Assembly: GCF_030758415.1 (NCBI RefSeq)
Contig: NZ_CP132334.1
Location: 2,058,001-2,122,000 of the forward strand
Length of the DNA stretch: 64,000 nucleotides
Reading direction: 5' to 3'
DNA from: Parvularcula sp. IMCC14364
GTDB lineage: Bacteria > Pseudomonadota > Alphaproteobacteria > Caulobacterales > Parvularculaceae
The stretch's first letter is position 1, and every line of letters starts with the position of its first letter. The notes under the pieces are model-generated. The model was not told where the DNA came from. It saw only the letters and a program-made list of their open reading frames with translations, and searched no databases. Made by a program: the position numbers and the translations under genes. This document shows positions 44,805 through 53,866 of the stretch, one piece after another.

Positions 44805-46052
44805 CTAGAAATATTTGGCCAGCCGGATATTGAGAAAATCATCTTCCTCAAATGCCGCGAAGATATTTTCATCATCCACATTCAGGAACAGTCGGCTCTC
44901 CAGTTCGATTGTCCAGCTTTGTCCAAGCCGACGCTCTGCCTCGATGAAAAGTGCCGTAGATGAATCATCCGCGTCAACAATCGCGCCCGCCAGTATAGCT
45001 GTGTCCTGTATGTCATTGAGAGCAAGGCGTGCGCCGGCAAAGACATCATTTTCAAAAGCTGTGATTGGCGCCGCTGTGGTCGCGCCTTGCGCCACCAACA
45101 CGATGTCATCATCCCGGCCATCATACAGATACTCGCCAAGGATACCGAGGTCCCAGGGCTTTTCAAAAATCTGATAGAGAGTGTATTCGAAACCGGCAAC
45201 CGCAGCAGTGTACGTATCGCCCTGCCCCTCCCTGACGATACCTTCAAATTTCCACAGCCAGGCGTCCTTGGTATATTGCAAATCAAGACCAGCCTGCGTG
45301 ATCCTGTCATAAAGCTGGAAAAATTCTGCTGTACTGCCACTGGTCGTCAGCGGACTGACCAGCCTTGGCTCTCTGGAAACACCGTTGAACAGGGACAGAC
45401 CCACATCCCAGTCACCAAAATATTGTGCATATCTGATGGCATAATCCACCACATCGCGCTTTTCATCGTCACTGAAAAACACGTCATCATCGTTCACAAC
45501 AAAAGGCGTGCGCAGTCTTCCTTCTTCACCGGGGAAAATCCGATCCCTGAAGAAAGGCAGAATGAAAAAATCAAGCTGCCCCCAATCCTTGAGATAAGAA
45601 AGCATCACCATAGGCTGGCCCAGCTTGTCCTCCTCATCAATATCTTCCACTGCATCGGTCTGATTGACGATATCCACGAGATGGCGGGACTCGGTCGTGC
45701 CCCAGAAAACCTTGGCAACACCCGCGAGCAGGCTCCAGTCACCATCACTGAGATAGCGATAATAACCTTCGCGCAAATCCGCGTGGGTGCGCTGGTCGTC
45801 CACACTGTCAGCACGCATAAAGGGAATAAACACAAACTCATGCTTGCCATCATCACTGCGCCAGCGAATATCAGATTCGAATGTCAGGGAGGGCTGCACG
45901 GTATCGTCAGACTGCCCCTGAAAGACCGGATCATTCAGGAAGAGGCGTGCCTCCGCCCCGATTTCAGTTGTGGCTTCCCACTCCCCGCCAAGGGCAGCGC
46001 CTGCGCCAAGCACAAACAGGGAAGCAAATGACAATAGTGATTTTTTCAGCAT
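44805..46052 (-). CDS. Outer-membrane beta-barrel protein, probable partner of the RND/LolA-like unit
   Basis: 415 aa protein with a signal peptide (MLKKSLLSFASLFVLGAGAALGG) and then alternating aromatic-rich strands typical of an outer-membrane barrel (SLTFESDIRWRSDDGKHEFVFIPFMRAD, GYYRYLSDGDWSLLAGVAKVFWGTTES, NIRLAKYF at the C-terminus ending in Phe). It somewhat recalls the DUF1302-like barrels coded near MMPL-type RND genes. It lies 35 bp downstream of the LolA-like gene on the same strand, last in the cluster. Likely role: outer-membrane end of a lipid or hydrophobic-compound path; inferred from context. Confidence 0.75.
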   Translation of the reverse strand: MLKKSLLSFASLFVLGAGAALGGEWEATTEIGAEARLFLNDPVFQGQSDDTVQPSLTFESDIRWRSDDGKHEFVFIPFMRADSVDDQRTHADLREGYYRYLSDGDWSLLAGVAKVFWGTTESRHLVDIVNQTDAVEDIDEEDKLGQPMVMLSYLKDWGQLDFFILPFFRDRIFPGEEGRLRTPFVVNDDDVFFSDDEKRDVVDYAIRYAQYFGDWDVGLSLFNGVSREPRLVSPLTTSGSTAEFFQLYDRITQAGLDLQYTKDAWLWKFEGIVREGQGDTYTAAVAGFEYTLYQIFEKPWDLGILGEYLYDGRDDDIVLVAQGATTAAPITAFENDVFAGARLALNDIQDTAILAGAIVDADDSSTALFIEAERRLGQSWTIELESRLFLNVDDENIFAAFEEDDFLNIRLAKYF

Positions 46053-46087
46053 GGGAATGATCCGGGTTCTTTTTCAGGACGCTGGGT

Positions 46088-46987
46088 TTATCGAATGCGG
46101 CGCAGGACGCCCTTCACAAAATCATTTTCATCAAGCCCCAACCCGAATTCGTACTCTTCATAGACAAGATCGGTTTCCTTGTTGGTCTGATGGTTGACCA
46201 TGGTGAATTTATGCGCCCGGTAAACTCCGTTGTCATATTCACGGTAGTCTTCCAGCGTCAGGGTTTTCAACAGGGCATCCCGCCGATCATAGAATTCCAC
46301 CTTGCGGACCTGAAATATTTCCTGATCAGTATAGGAAACCTGCCGCGTATAACCGGAATTTTCATACCGTGGATAGCGCTCGATGATGTCTACTGCCATG
46401 CCATCCAGCTCACCTTCGCTGATAAATTTATAGGTAAACTTGTTCAGCTCCTGCGTGGTAAAATCCTCAAAGGCAAATTCAGACCCGACAAATGGTCCGG
46501 ATTTGTTGGCTGAGGCGATACGTTTCTCCCGCTTCAGGGCAGGCAGATAAAGCCACTGATCGTCAGGTTCAAGAATTTTGGCATGGGACAGAAGAGCCGT
46601 GCCGCGCACATCTGCGGGCGTTTCAAAAATCACCAGGGACTTGTCGCCAACGGTTTCATCGGGCTTTTCAAGGGTTGTGATATTCACTTCCCGTGTTGCC
46701 TCCTGCCCGGCGGAGTTACGCAGAACCATGGTGAAGTTGACCCGGCTGTTGCCATAGCCGTGATCGGTCCGGTCGCTGCGCGCGGCAATATCATAGCCCT
46801 TCTGGGCCTCTGCTGTGGTGCCGCGTGCTTCCGGATCATTGATGAAGTCAGCCGGGGCCGCCTCCACTGTTGCGTCCTGTGCGAGCAGCGGTGTGACAAC
46901 AGCACCTGCCACCAGTCCGGCTGTCCCCAACATAAGGGCTGTTGCCAGTGTTGCAGGGGTGGAGCGGAATGAGAGATTAAAAGCCAT
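46088..46987 (-). CDS. Outer-membrane lipoprotein-sorting-like protein (LolA-like fold, PF17131 type)
   Basis: 299 aa periplasmic protein. Signal peptide to about residue 37 (TPLLAQ). The mature part contains KGYDIAARSDRTDHGYGNSRVNFTMVLRNSAGQEATREVNI, RGTALLSHAKILEPDDQWLYLPALKREKRI and SGPFVGSEFAFEDFTTQELNKFTYKF, the hallmarks of the 'outer membrane lipoprotein-sorting protein' family coded beside MMPL RND transporters. The fold is a LolA-like half-barrel for lipid ligands. ATG 46987 with AAGGAGG is certain; the open frame to 47041 overlaps the RND gene. It starts 16 bp after the RND stop. Confidence 0.88.
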   Translation of the reverse strand: MAFNLSFRSTPATLATALMLGTAGLVAGAVVTPLLAQDATVEAAPADFINDPEARGTTAEAQKGYDIAARSDRTDHGYGNSRVNFTMVLRNSAGQEATREVNITTLEKPDETVGDKSLVIFETPADVRGTALLSHAKILEPDDQWLYLPALKREKRIASANKSGPFVGSEFAFEDFTTQELNKFTYKFISEGELDGMAVDIIERYPRYENSGYTRQVSYTDQEIFQVRKVEFYDRRDALLKTLTLEDYREYDNGVYRAHKFTMVNHQTNKETDLVYEEYEFGLGLDENDFVKGVLRRIR

Positions 46988-47003
46988 GTGTGACAGCCTC
47001 CTT

Positions 47004-49337
47004 TTAAGAACTGATTTTAGTGGTTTTCCTGTCGCGGCCAAAAAGCATGAGCAGGGGCGGCAGGAAGAAACAGTCGAGGATCAGGGCAAACAGAATGGAG
47101 AGTGTTGTCAGCAAACCCATTTCTGCGTTGATCTTGAAGGACGAGAACATCAACACGGCAAAGCCGCATGACAGGATGATCGTATTCACAACCAGCGCGA
47201 AGCCGACCGTGTCGAAAGCAAAGCGGATCGAATCTTCAATGGACAGATCCTTTTCACGCCGGGCACGGACATATTTCGTCAGGAAATGCACCGTATCATC
47301 CACCACAATCCCGAGCGAGACTGCCGCCACTGCCGCGACGGAAAAGCCCACGAAACCGACAACCAGCGCCCATGTACCAAAGGCAACAAGTATCGGCAGG
47401 CCGTTCGGGATCAGTGACAGCATACCCATGGAGAAGCTGCGCAGCGCCAGCATCATGATGATCGAAATCGCGATAATCGCGACAATCGTACCGCTGACCA
47501 TGCTCTCCATATTCCGGTCGGCAATATAGGTGAACATCACTTGCGGGCTGGTGGGCGGTGCCTGCATGTCAGGGGCATTTTCCGCCAGCCAGCTTTCGGC
47601 AAGGCCGAGAAATTCCTTGGTCGCCGCCGTTGAGGTGTACCCACTCAGCGTCACCGTGAGGCGTGTCGCGGATTTATCGATATTGATCCGGTCATTCAGA
47701 TCGAGGCCATAGGGGAGCGACAATTCGTACAGCAACAGATATTGCGCAGCCAGTTCACGATCCTGGGGGATGCGATAGAAGGACGGATCATCCCGGTTCA
47801 GATTCTTGTTCAATCGCTTGAGGATGTCCGTCACCGAATAGACATGTGTGACGTATTCCTGCTGGCGCAGATAGTCGGTAAACGCTTCCAGCCGGTTGAG
47901 ATAGGTCGGCTCCGCAATGCCGCCCGGCTCAGCGGCGGGGATGGAGAACTCAACCGCATAGAAGCCGAAATGTTCGACGGCCAGATCCGCTTCACGGCGG
48001 AATTCAATTCGCTGGTCAAAATACTCCCGCCACTGATCGTCCAGTTGCAGGGTTGGTATGAAACTGATGAGCGCCGCTGCCGCCAGGCCCATCAAAATCA
48101 GCCATTTCTTGCTGTGTGCGATGACAACATCAGCCAGACGCACCATGAAACTCCGGCCACTGTCAGCCGGTTTCGGGGATGGCTTGAACGGCACAAGGCT
48201 GATCAGGGCAATCAACACGGTCACCGACAGGAACCAGGCGGAAACGATGCCCATGGCAGAAATATTGCCAAGGTCGCGGAAGGGCGGAGAGTCTGAAAAA
48301 TTAAGTGCCGCAAAGCCAATCGCCGTGGTCAGGGAAGTGATTGCCACTGCCAGAAAGTTCACCCGGACAGCTTCAACCAGCGCGTCATACTTGGCCATGC
48401 CGGCACGCATACTTGTACGCATGGTCATCAGAATATGGATCGAATCTGCCACAGCCAATGTCAGGATAATGACCATCGCCGAGATTGACGGCGGCGTCAG
48501 CTTGATCCCGAGCAGGCCCGCCATACCCATCGCCGTCGTAATCGACAGGATGATGACAACGAGAACGGAAAGTGTGGCCGTGACGGACCGGATCGTCAGG
48601 GCCGTCATGATCAGAACCACCAGAAACATCAACGGCACCAGCGTTGCCGCATCACTCAGGCCAGCTTCGGAAAAAGCGTTATTCAGCATCGAGACACCAG
48701 ACAGGTGAATATCAATCTCCGGATATTGAGCCTCAATCCGGTCCCGCAGGTCTCGTGCATAGGCGACAGTAACCGGCACTTCGTCCAGTTCCTTTTCGGG
48801 AAACTGGAGCGTCACATTCACCGCTGTCACACTGCCGTTACGGGTCAGCAACTGGTCTCGCAATAGCGGTTCTGCGAGCGCAATCTCTTCGCGCCGCTGC
48901 AACTCGGCTTGGCTCATTCGGCCCGGATTGTTGATCAGGTCTTCAACAATCAGGTCATCTTCCATGGCATAGGTATGCTGAAAATTTGTAATGGAATCGA
49001 CACGCGAGGAATAGGGAATCTGCCACCCCTCCTCTGTCAGCTCATGCACAACTGCCAGTGTTTCATTGGTGAAGACCTTGCCATCTGCCGGCTCGATCAC
49101 AAACAACAGGTTGTCGTTCTTCACATAGGTGGTCTGAAAATTCTCGAACGCCTGAAGCTCAGGGTTCTCCGGCGAAAAGAAGACCCGGTAATTGCTCTCA
49201 AATTCCAGCTTGCTGGCATTTGTGGCAATCGCCATAGCCCCGCCAATGGTCACCAGCAGAACCAGCCAGCGAAAGCGGATCACGAAATGCGCCAGACGGA
49301 TCGCAAACTGATCCAGCGCCTTGTTTTGATTGTCCAC
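47004..49337 (-). CDS. RND superfamily permease, MMPL type
   Basis: 777 aa inner-membrane RND protein with two repeats of one TM plus a periplasmic domain plus five TM (clusters at about residues 215-385 and 600-765). The MMPL/patched-type helix motif GILGIKL... and ISAMVIILTLAVADSIHILMTMRTSMRAG holds the conserved ADSIH; the second repeat has VSLGIVVDDTVHFLTKYVRARR. Such proteins move lipids, hopanoids or steroids. I place the start at GTG 49337 (AGGGG 8 nt upstream) rather than TTG 49364. First gene of the RND, LolA-like, barrel operon; TetR lies 123 bp upstream. Confidence 0.92.
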   Translation of the reverse strand: MDNQNKALDQFAIRLAHFVIRFRWLVLLVTIGGAMAIATNASKLEFESNYRVFFSPENPELQAFENFQTTYVKNDNLLFVIEPADGKVFTNETLAVVHELTEEGWQIPYSSRVDSITNFQHTYAMEDDLIVEDLINNPGRMSQAELQRREEIALAEPLLRDQLLTRNGSVTAVNVTLQFPEKELDEVPVTVAYARDLRDRIEAQYPEIDIHLSGVSMLNNAFSEAGLSDAATLVPLMFLVVLIMTALTIRSVTATLSVLVVIILSITTAMGMAGLLGIKLTPPSISAMVIILTLAVADSIHILMTMRTSMRAGMAKYDALVEAVRVNFLAVAITSLTTAIGFAALNFSDSPPFRDLGNISAMGIVSAWFLSVTVLIALISLVPFKPSPKPADSGRSFMVRLADVVIAHSKKWLILMGLAAAALISFIPTLQLDDQWREYFDQRIEFRREADLAVEHFGFYAVEFSIPAAEPGGIAEPTYLNRLEAFTDYLRQQEYVTHVYSVTDILKRLNKNLNRDDPSFYRIPQDRELAAQYLLLYELSLPYGLDLNDRINIDKSATRLTVTLSGYTSTAATKEFLGLAESWLAENAPDMQAPPTSPQVMFTYIADRNMESMVSGTIVAIIAISIIMMLALRSFSMGMLSLIPNGLPILVAFGTWALVVGFVGFSVAAVAAVSLGIVVDDTVHFLTKYVRARREKDLSIEDSIRFAFDTVGFALVVNTIILSCGFAVLMFSSFKINAEMGLLTTLSILFALILDCFFLPPLLMLFGRDRKTTKISS

Positions 49338-49372
49338 GGTCAAAGCCCCTTTTCCCTTATTCAAACCCTAGA

Positions 49373-49418
49373 CGAATGCGATGTCACTTATTCGACAGGT
49401 AATCTGCGTTTATATCAA
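49373..49418 (-). promoter_or_regulatory. Candidate promoter of the MMPL RND operon with an inverted repeat over the -10
   Basis: Minus strand: TTGATA (49418-49413), 17 nt spacer, TCGAAT (49395-49390). The -10 is overlapped by the inverted repeat CGAAT-N12-ATTCG (49373-49394), whose half-sites resemble those of the TetR operators at 50088-50125 (GAAT/ATTC) although the spacing differs. Possible second binding site of the neighbouring TetR; tentative. Confidence 0.4.
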
Positions 49419-49460
49419 TTATGCAAAAACCCCGGACCAGTCGGTACTGGTGTCCTTCCC

Positions 49461-50072
49461 TCAAGCATGGGCCTGCGTTCTTGCTGGCGACCTTGATGGC
49501 GTCGACAACGCCTGTAACTGCTGCTCCAGTGCCCCGAGCAATTCATGATGCGACACCCCTGCCTTGGCAAGCGTTGCTAGGCCGATCTTGAAAGTCAGCA
49601 AGGCGTGCGCTGTCGCGACAACCTCAAGGTCTGCTCGCATCTCACCGGTCTGTTGTGCTTCACGCAGCACCGGCGTCAGCATGTCAACAAACTGCTGTTG
49701 ATATCCCCGGCACACTTCCGCGATATCCGGGTCCTTCGGCGCAATTTCACTGACTGTATTACACATCAGGCAGCCATTCCCGGTCTGCATGATTTCTTCA
49801 ATGAACCCGGTGAACATGTGGTGGATGGCCTGTAAGGGCCGCATTGTCCTGTCCTGGAACTGTTCCAGGAAAGCAGCCCGGCGCTGGGCAACGAACCCGG
49901 CCAGCGCTTCCAGCAGCATTTCCCGCTTGCCGCCAAAACTATTATAGAGTGCATATCGATTGAGGCCGGTGGCGCGCACGATTTCCTCGACCGACGTCTC
50001 CACATACCCCTTCTTCCAGAAAAGGTCTGTGGCTTGCGCCACGACGGCAAGACGGTCGGCGGTCATCTGCAT
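49461..50072 (-). CDS. TetR/AcrR family transcriptional regulator
   Basis: 203 aa repressor. The N-terminal helix-turn-helix is complete (ADRLAVVAQATDLFWKKGYVETSVEEIVRATGLNRYALYNSFGGKREMLLEAL, residues ~4-58). The C-terminal ligand domain is of the type with MQTGNGCLMCNTVSEIAPKDPDIAEV, including two close cysteines (LMCN and the preceding GNGC) that are common in this subgroup. It is divergent from an acylase gene and upstream of the MMPL RND operon. Tandem palindromes lie 16-53 bp before its start, suggesting autoregulation and control of the acylase gene. Confidence 0.92.
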   Translation of the reverse strand: MQMTADRLAVVAQATDLFWKKGYVETSVEEIVRATGLNRYALYNSFGGKREMLLEALAGFVAQRRAAFLEQFQDRTMRPLQAIHHMFTGFIEEIMQTGNGCLMCNTVSEIAPKDPDIAEVCRGYQQQFVDMLTPVLREAQQTGEMRADLEVVATAHALLTFKIGLATLAKAGVSHHELLGALEQQLQALSTPSRSPARTQAHA

Positions 50073-50087
50073 AGGTCAACTCATATC

Positions 50088-50125
50088 CAGAATGGCTATT
50101 CTGACTCATTAGAACGATCATTCTG
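50088..50125. promoter_or_regulatory. Two tandem palindromic TetR operators
   Basis: CAGAATGGCTATTCTG (50088-50103) is a palindrome AGAAT-N4-ATTCT with matching outer C/G. AGAACGATCATTCTG (50111-50125) is a second copy with one half-site changed. The centres are 22 bp apart, about two helical turns. They lie between the divergent TetR and acylase genes. Confidence 0.75.
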
Positions 50126-50209
50126 ATACTGCAAGCCCTACCGCTGAGTTTTCTTGCGCCGCGCGCTCCAGCGCCTATGATCCAGAAAAAGTCCAAGGGG
50201 GAACTCTGC

Positions 50210-52357
50210 GTGAAAAAACTATTCTCAGGCGTGCTCGTGCTCGTCATCATCGCTGCTGTTGCAGCCGGTTTCTGGCTCTGGACACCGCAGGCGCAAATGC
50301 CGGATCTTTCGGCTTACAAGGCAAAAGCTGAAACCTATGATGTCCGGATTGTCCGGGACAAGTGGGGCGTGCCGCATATCTTCGGCGCGCGTGACCCGGA
50401 TGCCTCCTTCGGCCTTGCCTATGCCCATGCAGAAGATGACTGGCAGACCATTCAGGAAACGCTGATGTTCAGGAAGGGTGTGCTGGCCAAACATATCGGT
50501 CAGGACGGCGCGATCACCGACTACCTCGTGCAACTGCTGAAGGCCGATCAGGTAATGGACGCCAGATATGAAAGCGACCTGAAACTGGCGACACGCGAGA
50601 TGATTGAGGCCTATGCCGACGGGATCAATCTGTGGGCGGCAGAAAACCCGGATGCGGTCAAGCCAGAGCTGTTGCCTGTCACCGGGCAGGACATCGTTGC
50701 CGGCTTTTTCCTGCGCACGCCTTTCTTCTTTGGTCTGGATGATGAACTTCAGGAGCTGTTCAAGGACGCGCCTCAATATGATGTATCGGAAAAGGAACTG
50801 GCGTCGTTCCTGAATGATGATGTGCCCGGCGGGGCCATAGGCTCCAATGCCTTTGCTGTTGCCCCATCACGGTCCGATGACGGTCACACACGCCTGCTTG
50901 TCAATTCACACCAGCCCTATACTGGTCCTGTTGCCTGGTACGAAGCACGGCTGAAGACCCAGACAGGCTGGGACATTATCGGCGGGCTGTTTCCGGGCAC
51001 CCCCTTCCCGACAGTGGGCACGAACCAGCATCTTGGCTGGGCCCACACGGTCAACAAGCCTGACCTGCTCGACATCTATGCGCTCACGGTCGATGATCTG
51101 AAAAAGCCCCGCCAATACATGCTTGATGGGACCTGGCAGGATTTCGAGGTCAGCAAAGCCAAGTTCCGTGTAAAGCTCTTTGGTCCTTTCTCGCTACCCG
51201 TCACACGCGATATCCTTTGGTCCGAGCATGGTCCTGTGTTGGTGACCAGTCATGGTGCCTATGCTTTTCGCTATGCCGGTATGGATAATATCCGCGCCGT
51301 TGAGCAATGGTATGAGATGGGCCGTGCCGAAAATTTTGCGCAATGGGAAACAGCCATGCGCAGTCAGGGCGTGCCGAGCTTCAATACGGTCTATGCGGAC
51401 AAGGAAGGCAATATCGCCTACTATTATAATGCGGTGATGCCGAAGCGTGCTGATGGCTGGAACTGGCGGCAATATCTGCCGGGCGACACAAGCGAAGTGA
51501 TCTGGGATACATTTCACGACTTTGAAGCGCTGCCCCACACCGTGAACCCGCCATCAGGCTGGGTCTTCAACACGAACAACACGCCGTATCAGGCAACAGG
51601 CAGCGCCTATCATCTGTCAGAGACAGATTATCCTGCATCCTTCGGTATAGAAACCAATATGAACAACCGGGCGATGCGCTCTCTTGAGCAGTATGAGCCG
51701 GATGACATTATCAGCGAGGCTGATTTCCTGGCCTATCGCGAAGACATCTTCTATTCGCAGAATTCCGAAGCCATGGAAGTCGCCCGGGAAATTGCTGCAA
51801 TGGATTTCTCCGGCGACGCTGAACTGGAAGCAGGTCAGAAAATCCTCGGCAACTGGGATGGCAGCACACAGATCGAAAACCGAAATGCTGCCTTGTCCAT
51901 CCTCACCGCTTCAAGGGCCAATGACTTCCTGATGGGCGATGATGTAATGACCCGCGAAGCCGCTTTCAGATCAGCCGTTGCGGATATTAACACGGTCTAT
52001 GGTCGCCTCGACCCGACATGGGGTGAGCTGAGCAAACTGGAGCGGGGCGACACACTTCTGCCGCTGGCGGGCGGGCCGGATGTGCTGCGCGCCGTTTATT
52101 ATCACGACACGCTGCTGGAGAAAGGCTATCTCACCGCCATGGCAGGAGACACCTATATTCTGTATGCAGACTGGGACCCTGAAGGCAATCTTGAAGTCCA
52201 GACCATTCATCAGTTTGGCTCTGCCACGATTGATGAAACGTCCCCTCATTATGATGATCAGGCCCCACTTTTTGCCGAGCTTGAGTACAAACCGATGCCA
52301 TTGACGCTGGAGGAGGTCCTGAGCGAAGCAACACGGGATTATCGCCCCGGGCGCTAG
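50210..52357 (+). CDS. Penicillin acylase family protein (Ntn hydrolase, possible AHL acylase)
   Basis: 715 aa precursor with an N-terminal signal/anchor (KKLFSGVLVLVIIAAVAAGFWLW). The family start DVRIVRDKWGVPHIFGARDPDASFGLAYAHAEDD is present. Autocatalytic cleavage should occur before Ser212 in GGAIG-SNAFAVAPSR, creating the beta subunit. HTVNKPDLLDIY and YNAVMP segments follow in the usual order. Members hydrolyse beta-lactams, acyl-homoserine lactones or other amides in the periplasm; substrate cannot be read from sequence. GTG 50210 is preferred over ATG 50177 because AAGGGGG lies 8 nt before it. Divergent from TetR, sharing the operator region. Confidence 0.9.
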   Translation: MKKLFSGVLVLVIIAAVAAGFWLWTPQAQMPDLSAYKAKAETYDVRIVRDKWGVPHIFGARDPDASFGLAYAHAEDDWQTIQETLMFRKGVLAKHIGQDGAITDYLVQLLKADQVMDARYESDLKLATREMIEAYADGINLWAAENPDAVKPELLPVTGQDIVAGFFLRTPFFFGLDDELQELFKDAPQYDVSEKELASFLNDDVPGGAIGSNAFAVAPSRSDDGHTRLLVNSHQPYTGPVAWYEARLKTQTGWDIIGGLFPGTPFPTVGTNQHLGWAHTVNKPDLLDIYALTVDDLKKPRQYMLDGTWQDFEVSKAKFRVKLFGPFSLPVTRDILWSEHGPVLVTSHGAYAFRYAGMDNIRAVEQWYEMGRAENFAQWETAMRSQGVPSFNTVYADKEGNIAYYYNAVMPKRADGWNWRQYLPGDTSEVIWDTFHDFEALPHTVNPPSGWVFNTNNTPYQATGSAYHLSETDYPASFGIETNMNNRAMRSLEQYEPDDIISEADFLAYREDIFYSQNSEAMEVAREIAAMDFSGDAELEAGQKILGNWDGSTQIENRNAALSILTASRANDFLMGDDVMTREAAFRSAVADINTVYGRLDPTWGELSKLERGDTLLPLAGGPDVLRAVYYHDTLLEKGYLTAMAGDTYILYADWDPEGNLEVQTIHQFGSATIDETSPHYDDQAPLFAELEYKPMPLTLEEVLSEATRDYRPGR

Positions 52358-52508
52358 GCGCTATAGTCAATCAGAACGACCGGAAGTTGCCAATCTCTGC
52401 CGTTCGACGACGTATTCTAAACAACAGTTTTGTGGTAGTTTTGTGACTTAGCTGATTTGCAGGTACTATACTTTTCAGATACTCTGCTCAGTTAGGAGAA
52501 GAGCGAAC

Positions 52509-53654
52509 ATGACAGTATATGGAAGAGCCCTGACTGCTATTGTCATCGCTCTGGTATTTGGGATTGGCAGCTTTGCCATTGCGGAAGAAGCTCCTTGGTG
52601 GGAACCCTTGGTCTGCCCAGAGATTAACCCAAAAGCCTCAGGTGGTTCACCCGAGACAGCTCGCAGAGTCGAATTGGTTGACCTATTTGCGGAGTTGGAT
52701 GCGGTCGCAGACGCTTACGATAACTTTAATTTCGATGAAGAACTCCCACCGCCTTTACCGAAAGAAACGCTCGGACCAAATTGTGAATGGGTCGAGTTTG
52801 AAGGGTATTTCAAGCCAGTTCGATATCAAAACTTCAGGGGACAAATGCTCAATGATGTTGCTGATCATTATTTAGCGGGCGGTCCCATCGGATTAAGCTC
52901 TTCCCATTTCTGGGTTGAAAACTGGGGCGATCAAAGCATTGTTAGCCATGCGCTACATAATCGACGCATTCGAATAAAGGCGCGTGTTTATGACCAATGT
53001 CTCGCCGTAATGCAGTACGACCGCCAACGCAAAGAGCTTGGTTTTCGTTTTGGCGGCGCATGTCACTATGGTGAGAATACTGGCATGATACTTACGGATG
53101 TTGAAGTTGTGGATGTGCTGTCTCAGAACAAGGTTATTGCTCAACTGCCCGACTTATCCGATGTACTCGGGCGTCCCGCTAAAATCGCTAAACTTACTTA
53201 TCCACCAGTGCATGATTCTGAAAATGAGCCTCTGCAACTCGTTGAAGGCTTACCATCGGGCGCGTCGGAGGTTGTAAGGGAGTGGATGCGCCGGATAAAA
53301 TCCGGCCCCGAAGCTATGATTCGTAATGAACAAAAACGAGGGCAATACTTCAACGACAGACGAGAAAAGCAAATCCGAGAATATTTTGAACATCCAGACG
53401 GACGCTACGGCTTTTTGAATGCACAACCCGGCTTTGCCCTACTTGACCCCGACGAAGTGACAATAAAGTTCTTTGCCACCAAGCCTTTTGGAGAATCGAG
53501 AGATGCACAGCGAAATTGGAATGGGTTTGGTTGCATTGCTTTATCACCGAAGGTCAATTGGCCTGTAGCCGCGATTGACGCGGAACATTCAATTTCTACG
53601 TTCGCCTGTGCTGAAATTCATCTTTGGGATGATGAGTGGCGTAATTTCTATTGA
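52509..53654 (+). CDS. Secreted protein of unknown function
   Basis: 381 aa protein with a signal peptide (residues 1-25, cleavage near AIA-EEA). No domain is recognised. It has five or six cysteines (LVCPEI, PNCEWVEF, DQCLAVM, GACHYG, GFGCIAL, FACAEI), suggesting disulfides in the periplasm, and is tryptophan-rich at both ends (PWWEPL, LWDDEWRNFY). A repeated idea of 'C..E.EGYFKPVRYQNFRGQML' followed by IRIKARVYDQC suggests a beta-rich fold. Base composition is more AT-rich than its neighbours, suggesting transfer. AGGAGA precedes ATG 52509; TATACT at 52467-52472 is a possible -10. Flanking gaps are 151 and 212 bp, so it stands alone. Confidence 0.75.
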   Translation: MTVYGRALTAIVIALVFGIGSFAIAEEAPWWEPLVCPEINPKASGGSPETARRVELVDLFAELDAVADAYDNFNFDEELPPPLPKETLGPNCEWVEFEGYFKPVRYQNFRGQMLNDVADHYLAGGPIGLSSSHFWVENWGDQSIVSHALHNRRIRIKARVYDQCLAVMQYDRQRKELGFRFGGACHYGENTGMILTDVEVVDVLSQNKVIAQLPDLSDVLGRPAKIAKLTYPPVHDSENEPLQLVEGLPSGASEVVREWMRRIKSGPEAMIRNEQKRGQYFNDRREKQIREYFEHPDGRYGFLNAQPGFALLDPDEVTIKFFATKPFGESRDAQRNWNGFGCIALSPKVNWPVAAIDAEHSISTFACAEIHLWDDEWRNFY

Positions 53655-53866
53655 TTATTCTATTCACAGGGTGATGTGGAATGTCGGAATTGTGTAGCAA
53701 GCTGGACATACAAGTGTAGTCACCGAATGGAAACTTAGGGCCAATCCCCGATATTCTGATTGAATATAACCCCTGGGCTCTATTCTGCGAATGGCAACTG
53801 GAAAGCAAACTTGAGGCTTTGCGCAAAACCTGCGAGACTGAATAATCAGTTAAAGGTATAATTTTG

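Noticed and set aside
45087-46031. Open frame of 314 codons on the plus strand across the barrel gene
   Set aside because: Antisense to the beta-barrel protein that has signal peptide and C-terminal Phe; translation has no domain and no ribosome site.
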